A stretch of 58,927 bases of DNA. Origin: Rhizobium sp. Root1212 (GTDB taxonomy: Bacteria > Pseudomonadota > Alphaproteobacteria > Rhizobiales > Rhizobiaceae). This document shows, one piece after another, positions 17,114 through 25,859 of the stretch. Position 1 is the first letter of the stretch. Every line of letters begins with the position of its first letter. Where the stretch lies: positions 14,193 through 73,119 of the forward strand of contig NZ_LMDA01000008.1 of assembly GCF_001424985.1 (NCBI RefSeq). The letters run 5' to 3'. The translations under genes and the position numbers were made by a program. A model generated the notes under the pieces. That model did not search any database. It saw only the letters and a program-made list of their open reading frames with translations, and had not been told where the DNA came from.

Positions 17114-17926
17114 TCAGCCTCCGCGCCGGATCGTGATTTTCTGCTGCCGCCAGCCAACGCCCGAGACGAGCACGGCCTTGTCGACCGCGTAATCGACAAT
17201 CATCATGTCGTTCTTCATGCGATAGTTGACGATGCGGTTCTGGCTCCCGCTGACGACGAACAGGACAGGCGCGTCCTGGCCGGAGATGGACCGGGGAAAC
17301 TGGATGTACGTCTTGGCGCCGTCGGAATAGACGCGCTTCGGCCGCCATGAGGCGCCACCACTGACCGAATAGGAGAAGTTCAGTTTGTCCGGAGCCGTCC
17401 CGGGAATGCCGCCGGCCTCGAGGCGTGCATTGATGTCGGCCAGCTTGGTCGACACCTCCTCCGGGTACTCGAAACCGATCCGAGCCATGTACTGGCTGGG
17501 ATGGGATTTGAGCTGGATATGATAGGTCCGCCGCGAGGTCGTGACGACCATAGAGGTCACGAGGCCGGCCTCCGACGGCTTGACGATAAGGTGGATCGCC
17601 TGCCCCCCGGTCGCCCCCGACGTCGCCGGTTCGACCTTCCAGCGAACCGTGTCCCCGACAAGCACATCGCGGACGATCTCGCCGCCTTGCAGCTCAATGT
17701 CGCAGACCTGAAGCGGCGAGCACACCACGGAGGGTTGGGTCTCACCGAACAGAAAGATGACTTTCCCATCTGGCCCGGTCGTCACCAGACCCAGCGTTCC
17801 ACGCCACTTCCGCGAGATGTTGGTCCCCTTCACCTCGTTCGACGTCATGCTCTGCGCCATCGCGCAGTCCGCAAGGACGAGCCCGCCCATGCAGCCGACG
17901 GCCGCGATCAATCCTGTTCTGTGCAT
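17114..17926 (-). CDS. trbG: TrbG, VirB9-like T4SS core protein
   Basis: 270 residues with a signal peptide ([20 protein letters not shown], cleavage after AMA). The VirB9/TrbG domain follows: [20 protein letters not shown] near residue 75, then [20 protein letters not shown] and an end with ITIRRGG. VirB9-like proteins contribute to the periplasmic/outer-membrane core complex with VirB10. Start chosen at the ATG with the signal peptide; an upstream ATG at 17977 would overlap trbF. Four bases separate it from trbH. Confidence 0.93.
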   Translation of the reverse strand: MHRTGLIAAVGCMGGLVLADCAMAQSMTSNEVKGTNISRKWRGTLGLVTTGPDGKVIFLFGETQPSVVCSPLQVCDIELQGGEIVRDVLVGDTVRWKVEPATSGATGGQAIHLIVKPSEAGLVTSMVVTTSRRTYHIQLKSHPSQYMARIGFEYPEEVSTKLADINARLEAGGIPGTAPDKLNFSYSVSGGASWRPKRVYSDGAKTYIQFPRSISGQDAPVLFVVSGSQNRIVNYRMKNDMMIVDYAVDKAVLVSGVGWRQQKITIRRGG

Positions 17927-17942
17927 GTGAATTCCCCTGCCC

Positions 17943-18605
17943 TTAAAGCTGTGCGGTCCAGTCGAAGTCCTGGACATAAAGACCGATCGGGTTGAGGCGG
18001 ATGATCGCCTCGTCCTGTGGCGCGGTCAGCGCGACGGTCGCGATCCCGCGAAACCGGCGCGTGCCCGTTTCCTTGCCCTTGCGGTCGCGTTCATACTCGG
18101 TCCAGTCGATCTGATAGGTTTGATTGGAGAGCGCGACGATATTGTTGACCTCGATGGCGACGGTCGATGTCTTCGCCTTTTCGAACGGCGAGTTGCCGCG
18201 GAACCAGGCATTGATTTTCTGGGTCGAGGGATCGGAGGTTCTCAGCAGCGCATACGTCCGGTCGATATATTGCTTTTGCACCACCGCATCCGGCGTGATC
18301 GACTTGAGGCTCATGACGAAATTGCCGAGGGCCGCGCGAACGACGCGGGGATCGGCATACTCGATCTGCTGTGGGAAGCCGGCTGTCACCGAGGTGCCGA
18401 GCTTGTCGACCTCGACGATGTAGGGCACGAGTTTGACCTGCGTGCTGAGATACATCGCATAAGTGAAGCCGATCACCGCCATCAACAATCCAAGAATGCC
18501 GACAATCCGCCATGCGCGCGCGGCCTGGACGTAGGATCCATATCGTTCCGTCCATTCCTGCCGCGCAGCAAGGTAAGGGCTATCGGGCGGCCGGTTTGCT
18601 CCCAT
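17943..18605 (-). CDS. trbF: TrbF, VirB8-like T4SS assembly protein
   Basis: 220 residues with one membrane helix (about 37-56). Then come [20 protein letters not shown] and [19 protein letters not shown], typical of VirB8/TrbF periplasmic domains. VirB8 proteins help assemble the inner-membrane part of the channel. It directly follows trbL (3 bases) and precedes trbG. Confidence 0.93.
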   Translation of the reverse strand: MGANRPPDSPYLAARQEWTERYGSYVQAARAWRIVGILGLLMAVIGFTYAMYLSTQVKLVPYIVEVDKLGTSVTAGFPQQIEYADPRVVRAALGNFVMSLKSITPDAVVQKQYIDRTYALLRTSDPSTQKINAWFRGNSPFEKAKTSTVAIEVNNIVALSNQTYQIDWTEYERDRKGKETGTRRFRGIATVALTAPQDEAIIRLNPIGLYVQDFDWTAQL

Positions 18606-18608
18606 CGC

Positions 18609-19805
18609 TTATTGCCTTCCTGTTGATTTCTTGTCGTTTCGTTCTGGCGGCGTTTTCGGACCGCTTCGTCCGATGCGGTTCTGATCGAGCTTGGCGTTCG
18701 CGAGCCCCATGATCGAGCCGGCATAAGCGCCGGGCGAACCGATCCCCTTTTCCTTGGCGGCCGAGCCGGCTGCCTTCCCGGCAGATCCGATCCCGGCGCC
18801 CATACCACGCAGCACAGCGCCCGCCACGGAGGATCCCGCGGCCCGGGCGGATTGAGCTGCGGCAGCGCCGGCTCCGACGGCGCCGGTGGCTAGCGACGCT
18901 GCACCAAGCGCAAACGAGGCAGCCTGCCCACCGTGGCGAATAGCTTCCATACCGCTAGAAACCGACGCGCTTTGAACTACCCCCTGCATGATATTGGGGA
19001 CGTACATGGCGATGATAAACACGACAACCGATATGCCGGCGATCGCCAGCGTCGTGATGAACTGATCGGAGTCTGCCGTCGGTGCCTGCGCCAAGCCGAG
19101 AAGGACTTCCGATCCGATCTTCGCAATCATCACCAGTGCCATGAGCTTCATACCGACGCCAAAGGCGTAGATGAGGTAGCGGACCGCAAAGTCCTTCGTG
19201 AATGATGTCCCGCCGAGACCGAGCATGATCATGGCGGCCAGCAGTCCGACATACATCTCGACCATCACCGCGACGAAGATTGCCGCCACCAACGAAAAGC
19301 ATATGACGACAACGCCCATGGCAAGAACGGCGGCGATCGCAAGCGCGTTGTCCTCGAATACGCCGAATTTAGCCTGCTCGGACATCTGGGATGCGACCCG
19401 GATACCGGCGTCGAATACCTCAGCCGGTGAAGCGGAGCCGCCGTCCGCACCGATCTGGTAAAGACTGTTGACGACGTCCTTCGCAAGCGTCGGACCCTGG
19501 GTGAGAACGAACGCGAAAAAGCCGATGAACATGATGCGTCGGACGAGCTCGGCGAACCAGCTTTCAAGAGACGCGGCCTGTATGGCAAGCCATACGGCGA
19601 CGATGCCGACCTCAATGCCGGCGAGGATCCAGAACAGCGACCTCGCCGCGTCCATGATGGTGGTCTCCCATCCCTTCGCAGCAGTAGATACCTGATTCTC
19701 AAGCTCCGTCAGAACCTGACCCTGCTGTGCAAAGGCTGGGGTAGCCAGGATCAGGCAGGCTATTCCCCCAAGAATGAGAGCCTGCTCAAGATTTCGCTTC
19801 ACCAT
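18609..19805 (-). CDS. trbL: TrbL, VirB6-like polytopic membrane protein
   Basis: 398 residues. A signal-like N-terminus (MVKRNLEQALILGGIACLIL ending TPAFA) is followed by about six membrane segments between residues 50 and 240, then a Gly/Ala-rich C-terminal region. TrbL/VirB6 proteins form part of the inner-membrane translocation platform. Its start overlaps the trbK stop by seven bases, indicating translational coupling. Confidence 0.93.
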   Translation of the reverse strand: MVKRNLEQALILGGIACLILATPAFAQQGQVLTELENQVSTAAKGWETTIMDAARSLFWILAGIEVGIVAVWLAIQAASLESWFAELVRRIMFIGFFAFVLTQGPTLAKDVVNSLYQIGADGGSASPAEVFDAGIRVASQMSEQAKFGVFEDNALAIAAVLAMGVVVICFSLVAAIFVAVMVEMYVGLLAAMIMLGLGGTSFTKDFAVRYLIYAFGVGMKLMALVMIAKIGSEVLLGLAQAPTADSDQFITTLAIAGISVVVFIIAMYVPNIMQGVVQSASVSSGMEAIRHGGQAASFALGAASLATGAVGAGAAAAQSARAAGSSVAGAVLRGMGAGIGSAGKAAGSAAKEKGIGSPGAYAGSIMGLANAKLDQNRIGRSGPKTPPERNDKKSTGRQ

Positions 19806-20002
19806 CGCGGGCGCATCTCCTGGCCGTTCTCGATCGGGGGTAGTTCCTTGGCTGTGCCGAAGAATTTTTCACGTGTGATGCGTTGTTCTTCGCCCATCTC
19901 GGGTGTCGCGGGGGCGTTGGCCTGGACGAGATAGAAAGTGGCGCCGAAAGCCGCTGCAGCCACTATGGCCAGCACCACGACGATCAGGACCGGGCGGCTC
20001 AC
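19799..20002 (-). CDS. trbK: TrbK, entry-exclusion-type protein
   Basis: 67 residues from a GTG overlapping the trbJ stop. It has a single N-terminal membrane helix (MSRPVLIVVVLAIVAAAAFG) and the C-terminal TrbK signature REKFFGTAKELPPIENGQEM ending RPRW. TrbK in IncP and Ti plasmids prevents redundant entry of related plasmids into the cell. No lipobox cysteine is present, unlike RP4 TrbK. The small size and short overlaps with both neighbours make it easy to miss. Confidence 0.85.
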   Translation of the reverse strand: MSRPVLIVVVLAIVAAAAFGATFYLVQANAPATPEMGEEQRITREKFFGTAKELPPIENGQEMRPRW

Positions 20003-20802
20003 CAGCGTGGCTCCATCATCTGGCCGCTCGGGATCGTTGAAACGTCGGCATTGAAGAATTTCTGGCGCCGGGCCTGGGCGAGATCCTTGTCCGTCTGCTC
20101 GGTCTGAAGCCATGTCCCCATCATCGCCATTTGCTGGGAAACCAGACCACGGAGCTTTTGCATCTGGGAAACCTGCTGGGCGGCGATCTGGTGGCCGACC
20201 TGCAGCGCCTTCATTTGGCCGTCGGCCGACTCCGACATGGATCGCAGCGAACTCATCGTGCCCTCTTCCGTGTCGAACTGCTCCGCTGTTAGGCTCGCGG
20301 CCTTCAGCGTGCTGCCGATCGTGTCCCGGTTCGTGTCCGACCAGGCCTGATACGTGCTCGAGAAAGTCTCCGCATTGGGCAGGTTGGTTTTCAGATCCGC
20401 ATAGCTTTCGAACCGCTGGTGAAGGACGTCGTCTGCATTGCCCATGGAGAACGAAATGCTCTTCCCCTGCTCGATGATGTCGCGAAGCTGATTGAGGTCG
20501 CTTTCGACTTGTCCCCAGATGTGCTTGGGAAGCTGAGCGGTGTTTTGCAGCATGTTGTCGTATATCTTCAGCTGGTTCTGGATTTGCTCCGCCAACTGGG
20601 TGATTTGCGTGATCTGGTTCCGGATTTGCTCTCCGGATTGCCCTACCAGGGAAATCAGCTCGCCGTTGTTCAGCAACTGCGTCCATTCGGTTGCGCCTCC
20701 CGTGGCGGAACCTGCGTAGACCGTACCGCCGGGCGACAGCACGATTGCCGCGGTCATAGTTGCGACAATCCAGTTACCGGATGTTGAGGTGCGACGTGGC
20801 AT
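19999..20802 (-). CDS. trbJ: TrbJ, VirB5-like T4SS protein
   Basis: 267 residues with a signal peptide (ending VYAGSA) and a mainly helical, Gln-rich mature part: LVGQSGEQIRNQITQITQLA, then SISFSMGNADDV. VirB5/TrbJ proteins are periplasmic and lie at the pilus tip. The start was chosen at MPRRTSTSG with its signal peptide; an ATG at 20850 would reach deep into trbE. It overlaps the end of trbE by 29 bases. Confidence 0.92.
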   Translation of the reverse strand: MPRRTSTSGNWIVATMTAAIVLSPGGTVYAGSATGGATEWTQLLNNGELISLVGQSGEQIRNQITQITQLAEQIQNQLKIYDNMLQNTAQLPKHIWGQVESDLNQLRDIIEQGKSISFSMGNADDVLHQRFESYADLKTNLPNAETFSSTYQAWSDTNRDTIGSTLKAASLTAEQFDTEEGTMSSLRSMSESADGQMKALQVGHQIAAQQVSQMQKLRGLVSQQMAMMGTWLQTEQTDKDLAQARRQKFFNADVSTIPSGQMMEPRW

Positions 20803-23230
20803 CGTGAACTCCTCTCGTTTCAAGCCAATAGGCAGGCCAGTTCTGGCCATGTTCCGCCTTCAGCGCACGAATGCGCTTCAGATCTTCCTTTCCGGACGCG
20901 CCAACGAAACTCAGCGCCACTTGTCCAAGCGACATGTCAAAGAGCCTGCGGCCGTCCGGCGTCGCCACGTAATATTCGCGCTTGGGAATGGCGCTCGAGA
21001 CAATCTCGATCTGGCGCTCGTTGAAGCCGATCCGCTCGTAGAATTCGCGTGTGCCCGGCTCGCGCGCGGCGCCATTCGGCAGGCAGATTTTTGTGGGGCA
21101 GGACTCTTTCAACACATCAATAATGCCGGAGCGTTCGGCGTCGGAGATCGATTGGGTCGCTAGAACGACGGCGCAATTGGCTTTGCGCAGCACCTTCAGC
21201 CATTCCCGAATCTTGTCGCGAAACACGGGGTGACCGAGCATCAGCCACGCCTCGTCCAACAGAATCAGGCTCGGAGAGCCGTCGAGCCGTTTTTCGATCC
21301 GGTGGAAGAGATAGGTGAGGACGGGCACCAGATTGCGCTCGCCCATTTTCATGAGCTGTTCGATCTCGAAGCATTGGAACCCCCGAAGCGTCAGGCTGTC
21401 CTCTTCCGCGTCAAGAAGCTGACCCATTGGGCCATCGACGGTATAATGATGGAGCGCATCCTTGATCTCGCGCATCTGCACGCCGCTGACGAAGTCCGAA
21501 AGCGACTTTCCAGGCGCGGTCGCCATCAATCCGATCTGGCGGGAGATCGCATTGCGGTGATCGGGCGTGATGGTGACACCCTGAAGGGCGACGAGCATCT
21601 CGATCCACTCGGTTGCCCAAGCCCGGTCCCCATCCGTGGAAAGATTCAACAGCGGGCAGAAAGCCAGCGCTCTCCCCTCCCCGTTCTGGTCGTTGCCGAT
21701 CTCGTAGTGATCGCCGCCGGCAGCGAGCGTGAGTGGGAGGAGCGAGCTGCCCTTGTCGAAGGCAAAGATCTGGGCGAATTCGTATCGACGGAATTGCGCG
21801 GCGATCAGCGCCAGAAGAGTCGACTTACCGGAGCCCGTCGGTCCAAAGATCAGCGTGTGGCCAACATCGTCGACATGCAGGTTTAGGCGAAACGGCGTTG
21901 AGCCCGAGGCCACCTGCATCAGCGGTGGGGAGTTCGGCGGATAGAACGGGCACGGCGCCACTGAATTGCCCGACCATACCGAATTCAATGGGACCAGGTC
22001 CGCCAGATTGCTCGTATTGATCAGCGGTTCACGGATGTTGGCGTACCAGTTACCCGGCAGGCTGCCAAGGAAGGCATCTGTTGCGTTCAGGGTCTCAACG
22101 CGAGCTCCGAAGCCCTCGGCCTGAACCAGCCGCCGGATAGCTTCCGCCTTCCCCTGCAAGGCTTCACGATCCTCATCAAACAGGATGACGACCGGGGTGT
22201 AGTAGCCATATGCGACAAGCTGTGACGATGCTTGGGCGATAGCGTCTTCGGTCTCGACGACCATGGTCATGGCATCCTGATCGACCGATCTGCTCTGGGT
22301 CTGAAACAGTTGATCGAAGAAAGGTCGAACCTTCTGCTGCCATTTCTTTCGCGTCCGTTCGAGCTTCTGGCGTGCTTCTTCCGCGTCGAGGAAGATGAAC
22401 CGCGATGACCAGCGGTAGGTCAGCGGCATCAAGTCGAGATTGTTGAGGATGCCGGGCCAGCTTTCCGCCGGCAGGCCGTCGATAGCGACCACAGCGAGGA
22501 ACCGGTTCTCGACCTTCGGCGTCAGACCATGCTCCAGTTCGGCCGTTGCCAACCAATCGAGATACATCGGGACATCAGGCAAGCGAACCGGGTGGCTCTC
22601 TCCTGTGATACAAAATCGAACGAACTGCAGGAGGTCGTCGTAGCGTGCGAGCCGCTCCCCTCCCCTCTCGCGCACCTCCCGGGTCTGCATGCGTGAAATC
22701 GACAGCGTGTTGGCCAGATACTGTTCGAGTTCCCGGATCGCGTTGCGAAACACGAGAAGGACCGTGTCCGCATAGGACTTCTTCCGGCTCTCCTTGTCAG
22801 AATAGATGTATTTGCTGAGCGCGGTCTTCTTCGATTCGAGTGGTCGATAGCTGAGAATGATCGCATGCTTGCTCTCGAAATGCCCCTGCTCCCGCCCGAA
22901 GTGGCTCCTGCGCTCGGCATCAATCGCGCGTGTTACAGGGTCAGGGAAATGGCATTGGCCCGGCGCGGGATAGTCTACCGTCGGCACCCGGATGGCCTCG
23001 ACCTGGATCATCCAGCCCGTCCCAAGGCGAGACAGGATCGCATTGATTTGCCGGGATAGTTCATTGCGTTCGAGGTCGGTGGCGCTTTCTGCGTCCGGGC
23101 CGGCAAAATACCAGCCAGCCATCAGGCTGCCGTCCTTCAGGAGCAGAACGCCGTTATCGACAAGGCCGGCATAGGGAACGAGATCCGCGAAAGATGGGCC
23201 GGTCGCTTGGAATCGTTTGAGGGCTGCCAT
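20774..23230 (-). CDS. trbE: TrbE, VirB4-like T4SS ATPase
   Basis: 818 residues, close to Ti TrbE. Walker A FGPTGSGKSTLL lies near residue 460 and Walker B SLILLDEAWLML near 655; QSISDAERSG follows. VirB4-type ATPases energise channel and pilus assembly. The ATG at 23230 is preceded by GAGGAGG and lies 10 bases after the trbD stop; an earlier in-frame ATG (23305) lies inside trbD. Confidence 0.95.
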   Translation of the reverse strand: MAALKRFQATGPSFADLVPYAGLVDNGVLLLKDGSLMAGWYFAGPDAESATDLERNELSRQINAILSRLGTGWMIQVEAIRVPTVDYPAPGQCHFPDPVTRAIDAERRSHFGREQGHFESKHAIILSYRPLESKKTALSKYIYSDKESRKKSYADTVLLVFRNAIRELEQYLANTLSISRMQTREVRERGGERLARYDDLLQFVRFCITGESHPVRLPDVPMYLDWLATAELEHGLTPKVENRFLAVVAIDGLPAESWPGILNNLDLMPLTYRWSSRFIFLDAEEARQKLERTRKKWQQKVRPFFDQLFQTQSRSVDQDAMTMVVETEDAIAQASSQLVAYGYYTPVVILFDEDREALQGKAEAIRRLVQAEGFGARVETLNATDAFLGSLPGNWYANIREPLINTSNLADLVPLNSVWSGNSVAPCPFYPPNSPPLMQVASGSTPFRLNLHVDDVGHTLIFGPTGSGKSTLLALIAAQFRRYEFAQIFAFDKGSSLLPLTLAAGGDHYEIGNDQNGEGRALAFCPLLNLSTDGDRAWATEWIEMLVALQGVTITPDHRNAISRQIGLMATAPGKSLSDFVSGVQMREIKDALHHYTVDGPMGQLLDAEEDSLTLRGFQCFEIEQLMKMGERNLVPVLTYLFHRIEKRLDGSPSLILLDEAWLMLGHPVFRDKIREWLKVLRKANCAVVLATQSISDAERSGIIDVLKESCPTKICLPNGAAREPGTREFYERIGFNERQIEIVSSAIPKREYYVATPDGRRLFDMSLGQVALSFVGASGKEDLKRIRALKAEHGQNWPAYWLETRGVHDATSHLNIR

Positions 23231-23240
23231 CCGGTCCTCC

Positions 23241-23525
23241 TCAGTATCTGCGCCAGGGCGCGGCGGTTGGCCGGTAGTGAGGCTGGTAGGAAATATGGCG
23301 GGCATAGACTTGCCGCATGAAAGGATCAGACTTGGCCATCATGCGCAGCAGGCCGACGATGACGATCCATACCGCTATGCCGAACAGCGCCGAATAGACC
23401 GTTAGCACGACGAAGATGAGGATCGCCGCGGCAAGCCCCGTAATCAGAACGAGTTCCCGATCGGCGCCCATCAATAGGTTTGGTCGGGACAGGGCTCGAT
23501 GGATGCGGTTGCGGTGGAGGCTCAT
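23241..23525 (-). CDS. trbD: TrbD, VirB3-like membrane protein
   Basis: 94 residues: [20 protein letters not shown] with the typical VirB3 basic start, a hydrophobic segment (about 26-60) and a C-terminal [15 protein letters not shown]. VirB3/TrbD is a small inner-membrane partner of VirB4/TrbE, encoded directly before it. The start overlaps the trbC stop by four bases. Confidence 0.92.
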   Translation of the reverse strand: MSLHRNRIHRALSRPNLLMGADRELVLITGLAAAILIFVVLTVYSALFGIAVWIVIVGLLRMMAKSDPFMRQVYARHISYQPHYRPTAAPWRRY

Positions 23526-23899
23526 CGGGCCCCCTCCCCTTCGCCGGTCGACTTGGACTGGGCGATCTGCCCGGCTGGCAAGCCGATCGAGGCACCCGTC
23601 GCACCAAATAGGCCGACGATGGTCGACGCGCCGAGCAGGATACCGGCGACCAGAACCACGTACATCAGCCTGCGGGCAAAATCGTTGAGTTCGCCACCGA
23701 AGATCAGCATGCCGCCAGCGATCGCAAATGCAGCCAGAGCGATGTACCCGGCAACGGGGCCGGTAATGGACTCCTGAATCTGCTCGAGCGGTCCCTCCCA
23801 CGGAAGGCTCCCGCCGGAACTGGCGACGGCAGGCGTTGCGGCTGCGATTGCTGTTGCAATCATCAGAGCAATGGCGAGGAGAGATTTCTTATGCAGCAT
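23522..23899 (-). CDS. trbC: TrbC, conjugative pilin
   Basis: 125 residues with a long signal peptide ([20 protein letters not shown], ending AVASSGGS) and two hydrophobic segments ([20 protein letters not shown] and [20 protein letters not shown]). This is the VirB2/TrbC pilin layout; in RP4, TraF trims and cyclises TrbC. TraF is encoded in this window. The start overlaps the end of trbB by 11 bases. Confidence 0.92.
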   Translation of the reverse strand: MLHKKSLLAIALMIATAIAAATPAVASSGGSLPWEGPLEQIQESITGPVAGYIALAAFAIAGGMLIFGGELNDFARRLMYVVLVAGILLGASTIVGLFGATGASIGLPAGQIAQSKSTGEGEGAR

Positions 23900-24860
23900 C
23901 GCGGCTATCCTCTGCGTATGATTCGGTCTGGTACTGGCCGCTCGCAAAGCGGATCACGTGAAGGATCTCGCGGATCCGCCGGCCGTTGGCCGTGCGCTCG
24001 ATTGAAATGATGAGGTCGACCGCATCACCGATAACTGCTTGCATCGGCTGGTGGCTGACCTCGGCCGTCAACTGCTCGAGACGCTGAAGGGCGGAACGAG
24101 CGTTGTTGGAGTGAATGGTCGCAACGCCTCCGGGGTGGCCCGTATTCCAGGCCTTCAGCATGGTGAGCGCCGCGCCGTCGCGCACCTCGCCGACAATGAT
24201 GCGGTCAGGCCGAAGACGCATCGTGCTCTTGAGAAGGCGTGACATGCCCACCGCGTCGCTGGTATGCAAGCTGACAGCGTTCTCGGCGGCGCACTGGATC
24301 TCGGCGGTGTCTTCCAGGATGACCAGCCGATCGCCCGGTGAGCTTGAGACGATTTCCGCGAGGATCGCGTTTGTGAGGGTCGTCTTTCCAGACCCGGTTC
24401 CCCCGGCAACAAGTATGTTAAGCTTGGAGGCGATAGCGCTACGAATTACCTCGGCCTGCTGCTCGGTCATGATCTTGTTCGACACGTAGTCGTCGAGAGG
24501 AATAAGGCGCGAGGCACGACGGCGGATGGTAAACGACGGACCTGACACGACCGGCGGCAGAAGCCCCTCGAAGCGATGGCCTCCGATCGGTAGCTCACCG
24601 GAAACGATCGGGCGCTCGCCATCGACTTCGGAGTTTAGCACGTGGGCAACACTGCCTATGACAGTCTCTGCCGCGGAGCGCGTCATTTCGCCTGCTGCAG
24701 CCATGCCGTGTCCAAGCCGCTCGATGAAGAGCTTTCCGTCCGGATTGAGCATGATCTCTACGACGCTCGGATCGTCGAGTGCCACGCAAAGGCTGTCTCC
24801 CAATGCATTTTGCAGCTTACTGACGAGACGTGGCAGTGAGCGGTTCTGGCCCCCGATCAT
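23889..24860 (-). CDS. trbB: TrbB, VirB11-like T4SS ATPase
   Basis: 323 residues. Walker [10 protein letters not shown] lies at 153-161; [18 protein letters not shown] follows, then [20 protein letters not shown] and [17 protein letters not shown], typical of VirB11/PilT-type ATPases. These hexamers power T4SS assembly and function. The ATG at 24860 is two bases after the traI stop, with GAGGAGG upstream; an earlier ATG at 25013 would overlap traI extensively. Confidence 0.95.
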   Translation of the reverse strand: MIGGQNRSLPRLVSKLQNALGDSLCVALDDPSVVEIMLNPDGKLFIERLGHGMAAAGEMTRSAAETVIGSVAHVLNSEVDGERPIVSGELPIGGHRFEGLLPPVVSGPSFTIRRRASRLIPLDDYVSNKIMTEQQAEVIRSAIASKLNILVAGGTGSGKTTLTNAILAEIVSSSPGDRLVILEDTAEIQCAAENAVSLHTSDAVGMSRLLKSTMRLRPDRIIVGEVRDGAALTMLKAWNTGHPGGVATIHSNNARSALQRLEQLTAEVSHQPMQAVIGDAVDLIISIERTANGRRIREILHVIRFASGQYQTESYAEDSRDAA

Positions 24861-24862
24861 GA

Positions 24863-25489
24863 TCAGGCCTCCTCTTCTTGAGGGATTCTGAAATTCGAAA
24901 CGTAGCTGCTGGGTCGCAGGAGATCGAAGCTCTGCCAGTCTGCTGGCAGCAGACCGGCGACGCTTCTTGTTTCGTTGATCTGTGAGGGTGGCCCGAGACG
25001 GCTCAGCGGCCAACCCGCGCGTCGGAAGATGCGCTCGAGCCCCACGTCTGTCGCAGTTACGATTTCCCGGTAGCCGTTAAGGATGCTCCACTCCACGATC
25101 CCGGCAAACATCGCGAGCGTGGCGGAATGGAGACCGCCCTGCTCCCGGTCAGCGACTACGCTTGTATCCACACAGAAGCGGGAGCTTTCGATCATCCGGT
25201 GGTGCGTGAGTAAGCGTCCCGCGTCGAGAAGTTGCGGGAAAACCTCCTCGAGCATCGTACCGTTCGATGCCGGTAGGAGGCGTGCACATCCAATCACCGC
25301 TTGGGCCGTGTCGAGACAAAGGATGTAGACGGGCTTCAGTTCGTCGAACTGGTCAGTCTCCAGACCGGATGAGCAACAAACATCCCACGCCAGCCGGTCT
25401 TTGAAAATGCGAGCGCGAAGCAGGTGCATTTCGTGGACGAGGTTTTTCGCGGCTTCGCTTTTCGGGTTCTTGACGGCGATGACTCGCAT
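24863..25489 (-). CDS. traI: TraI, acyl-homoserine-lactone synthase (LuxI family)
   Basis: 208 residues, the Ti TraI length. LuxI-family features visible are MHLLRARIFKDRLAWDV (conserved Arg and Trp), CARLLPASNGTMLEEVFPQL, ESSRFCVDTS, and TATDVGLERIFRRAGWPLSR. TraI makes the acyl-homoserine lactone sensed by TraR; in Ti plasmids this is 3-oxo-octanoyl-HSL. The chain length here cannot be read from sequence. It is the first gene of the trb operon. A leader hairpin may cover its RBS. Confidence 0.94.
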   Translation of the reverse strand: MRVIAVKNPKSEAAKNLVHEMHLLRARIFKDRLAWDVCCSSGLETDQFDELKPVYILCLDTAQAVIGCARLLPASNGTMLEEVFPQLLDAGRLLTHHRMIESSRFCVDTSVVADREQGGLHSATLAMFAGIVEWSILNGYREIVTATDVGLERIFRRAGWPLSRLGPPSQINETRSVAGLLPADWQSFDLLRPSSYVSNFRIPQEEEA

Positions 25490-25492
25490 CGA

Positions 25493-25530
25493 GCAAATCT
25501 CCCATGCGTTGGTGACGCTTTGAGATTTGC
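25493..25530 (-). promoter_or_regulatory. Inverted repeat covering the traI ribosome-binding site
   Basis: GCAAATCTC (25493-25501) and GAGATTTGC (25522-25530) form a perfect 9-bp dyad with a 20-base spacer. In the traI transcript the stem ends three bases before the ATG, and the only SD-like sequence (GGGAG) lies partly in its 3' arm. It may repress traI translation, or may instead be a DNA operator. Confidence 0.5.
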
Positions 25531-25556
25531 CGAGGCTGCGAAGTTCGATCTACTGC

Positions 25557-25651
25557 CAAAAGTGTTAGCGGCTGATTCTACCCTGCGCAACGAGTTCGGC
25601 CGCTTCTTGTCTGGGTGGGTAGGCATCGGGCGCTAGCAAAAGTGTTAGCGG
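25557..25651. repeat. Direct repeat pair, 15 bp, spaced 80 bp
   Basis: CAAAAGTGTTAGCGG occurs identically at 25557-25571 and 25637-25651, exactly 80 bp apart, in the divergent traI-repA region. The second copy lies in a larger imperfect dyad, CGCTA-N10-TAGCG (25631-25650). These are candidate sites for TraR, or for RepA/RepB autoregulation. I see no match to the canonical Ti tra box. Confidence 0.5.
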
Positions 25652-25747
25652 AGTTTTTGCCGGTACCCTCGTCTCATCGGCCTTAAACTACAGATTTATA
25701 ATGTGAATCTTCGGATTTCACCGCAAGTCCCGTGCATCGGTACAATG

Positions 25748-25759
25748 CTCGTTAACGAG
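25748..25759. repeat. 12-bp perfect palindrome upstream of repA
   Basis: CTCGTTAACGAG lies about 100 bases before the repA start in an AT-rich region. It could be an operator for RepA/RepB autoregulation; chance cannot be excluded. Confidence 0.35.
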
Positions 25760-25817
25760 TGGTTAATTTAAAATATCTTGCAAAACCCGGTGGAATCGGT
25801 TGATCATCGACGGCAAA

Positions 25818-25850
25818 TTACTGTGTTTACGAAAATTACCGTGTGTACGA
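25818..25850 (+). repeat. Tandem 15-bp repeats in the repA leader
   Basis: TTACTGTGTTTACGA (25818-25832) and TTACCGTGTGTACGA (25836-25850) differ at two positions and repeat with an 18-bp period. They end nine bases before the repA GTG. They are too few for classical iterons but could be a repressor site. Confidence 0.5.
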
Positions 25851-25859
25851 GAGGACGTC

